From NCBI RefSeq assembly GCF_041438805.1, contig NZ_CP109190.1:7130001-7194000 (forward strand): DNA of 64,000 nucleotides, read 5' to 3'. This document shows positions 63,601 to 64,000 of the stretch, one piece after another (position 1 is the first letter of the stretch; each line of letters opens with the position of its first letter). The notes under the pieces were generated by a model that made no database searches, was not told the origin of the DNA, and was given only the letters and a program-made list of their open reading frames with translations. The position numbers and the translations under genes are program-made. The DNA is from Streptomyces sp. NBC_01707 (GTDB taxonomy: Bacteria; Actinomycetota; Actinomycetes; Streptomycetales; Streptomycetaceae).

Positions 63601-63854
63601 CGGCCCACGTGGTAGCCCTGCATGGTGCGGAAGCGGGGGAAGACGTCCTTGAAGACGCGGGCCTCGATGTGGTGGGCGCCGGGCATGCCGTTGGCGGTCG
63701 GCGGGCCCTCGTAGAAGACCCACTCGGGGCGGCCCTCGGACTGTTCGAGGCTCTTGGCGAAGACCTTTCTCTCGCGCCAGAAGTCGAGCACGGCGTGCTC
63801 CAGCGCGGGAAGGTCGACCTGGGCGGGTACCTGGCGGTACTGCGGCGATGTCAT
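60684..63854 (-). CDS. ileS: Isoleucyl-tRNA synthetase (eukaryote-like IleRS2 type)
   Basis: A 1056-residue class I synthetase that charges tRNA-Ile and edits Val. The HIGH motif region reads 'PPTANGMPGAHHIEARVFKD': where most IleRS have HxGH, this has GAHH (residues 59-62), the swapped form reported in mupirocin-hyper-resistant IleRS2 enzymes. KMSKH is present ('DGRKMSKHLGN', around residue 605), as is a full CP1 editing insert. The length and C-terminal domain fit IleRS2. The ATG at 63854 has GGAGGAATC upstream and lies behind a T-box. Confidence 0.95.
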   Translation of the reverse strand: MTSPQYRQVPAQVDLPALEHAVLDFWRERKVFAKSLEQSEGRPEWVFYEGPPTANGMPGAHHIEARVFKDVFPRFRTMQGYHVGRKAGWDCHGLPVELAVEKELGFNGKKDIEAYGIAEFNAKCRESVTRHTDAFSELTTRMGYWVDLDDAYRTMDPSYVDSVWWSLKEIFNKDLLVQDHRVAPWCPRCGTGLSDHELAQGYETVVDPSVFVRFPLTSGPLAGEAALLVWTTTPWTLVSNTAVAAHPDVTYVVATDGEEKLVVAQPLLEKALGEGWELTGQAFTGREMERWTYERPFTLVDFPSDSEGSPVPAHYVVNAEYVTTEDGTGLVHQSPAFGEDDLKVCRAYGLPVVNPVRPDGTFEENLPLVGGVFFKKADEALTEDLAARGKLFRHVPYEHSYPHCWRCHTALLYYAQPSWYIRTTAIKDRLLEENEKTNWFPDSVKNGRFGDWLNNNVDWALSRNRYWGTPLPIWRCEDDHLTCVGSRAELTDLTGADQSDLDPHRPYIDAITFTCTHENCQLEAYRVPEVIDAWYDSGSMPFAQWGYPYKNKELFESRYPAQFISEAIDQTRGWFYTLMAVGTLVFDKSSYENVVCLGHILAEDGRKMSKHLGNILQPIPLMDQHGADAVRWFMAAGGSPWAARRVGHGTIQEVVRKTLLTYWNTVAFQALYARTSNWAPSAADPAPADRTVLDRWLLSELNALVDQVTQALEGYDTQRAGKLLSAFVDDLSNWYVRRSRRRFWQGDKAALRTLHEVVETVTRLMAPLTPFLTERVWQDLVVPVTVDAPESVHLSSWPKADLTAIDPALSTQMALVRRLVELGRATRAESGVKTRQPLSRALVAASGFDALSPDLHAQITEELNVSSLASLSEVGGSLVDTTAKANFRALGKRFGKGVQAVAKAVANTDAAALSLALREGTASVEVDGEQVTLSPDEVIITETPREGWSVASDSGATVALDLEITPELRRAGLARDAIRLIQEARKNSGLDVADRITVRWTSTSPATVEALTEHAPLIADEVLALDYAEGEADEAYGAPFEDEGLSLTFRLRKTVQ

Positions 63855-63869
63855 GGGCGAGATTCCTCC

Positions 63870-64000
63870 GGCGGACGTTTTCCACTTCCGTCGGAGGGAC
63901 GAGAACCGTGCCGGCTCCCGCGGTACCACCCTCCTTGGCCCCGGGTGTGCGCCCGTGGCCCCCTCATTGGGGTCGCGATGCCGGTTCTACTTGCCTTGCG
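63870..64000 (-). ncRNA. T-box leader of ileS
   Basis: On the minus strand the T-box core AAGGAGGGTGGTACCGCGG is present (rc of 63918-63936), where the tRNA acceptor end pairs. The 5' part has the ultra-short stem I of actinobacterial T-boxes; an ATC triplet (63979-63977) is positioned as the Ile specifier codon. There is no terminator before the gene; the pairing partner is the ribosome site (GGAGG), so control is translational. The 5' end may run beyond the window. Confidence 0.85.

Overview
This window is high-GC actinobacterial chromosome, almost certainly from a Streptomyces. It has frequent GTG (and one TTG) starts, TANNNT promoters, a complete Streptomyces-type division and cell-wall (dcw) cluster from rsmH to divIVA, and a gene order that matches, from memory, the core S. 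coelicolor region between glkA and ileS. About 59 protein genes are supported. I saw no rRNA, tRNA, insertion sequence, prophage, integrase or CRISPR array, so this is conserved core sequence rather than an accessory island.

Layout. 1-9 kb: the tail of a metallophosphoesterase; a small SRPBCC / ArsA-like ATPase / DUF5304 group; ROK glucokinase; a nuclease-phosphatase family protein; an esterase coupled to a membrane protein; a PlsC acyltransferase; and a NarL-type two-component system. 9-15 kb: a phosphofructokinase and a D-lactate-type dehydrogenase, then the aromatic branch. There a fused anthranilate synthase sits behind a Trp-codon attenuator, divergent from class II DAHP synthase. 15-18 kb: iron storage (bfd, bfr), a sulfite-oxidase-like enzyme, a His-rich DUF4396 membrane protein behind a copper-box-like palindrome, and endonuclease IV. 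18-30 kb: a PASTA Ser/Thr kinase; a TPP-riboswitch thiOSG operon; an Rv2175c-family DNA-binding protein; thiE; metF; a Tyr/Gln/Gly-rich membrane protein; a phytoene-desaturase-like oxidoreductase; and DUF4126.

30-42 kb: an ABC-YhgE-TetR operon with a clear TetR operator, an SAV_6107-type HEPN protein, a methyltransferase, a DUF3040 protein, the MoxR-DUF58-transglutaminase trio, and a beta-carbonic anhydrase. 42-60 kb: rsmH-ftsL-ftsI-murE-murF-mraY-murD-ftsW-murG-ftsQ-ftsZ-pgeF-yggS-sepF-yggT-divIVA, tightly packed and all rightward. No mraZ, murC, ddl or ftsA is present. 60-64 kb: leftward ileS under a T-box.

How the genes work together. The dcw genes supply lipid-linked peptidoglycan precursor (MurE, MurF, MurD, MraY, MurG), the septal synthase pair FtsW/FtsI with FtsQ and FtsL, the FtsZ ring with its anchor SepF, and DivIVA for tip growth. 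Upstream blocks feed amino acid and cofactor metabolism and are controlled by different RNA devices: a trp attenuator, a TPP riboswitch and an Ile T-box.

The points most worth a second look are these: an IleRS with a swapped HIGH motif (GAHH); a phosphofructokinase with Asp104/Lys125; two ATPase-like proteins whose P-loop lysine is Arg; the His-rich DUF4396 gene under a CsoR-like palindrome; an 18-codon bridge ORF between rsmH and ftsL; and a cluster of apparently leaderless genes.
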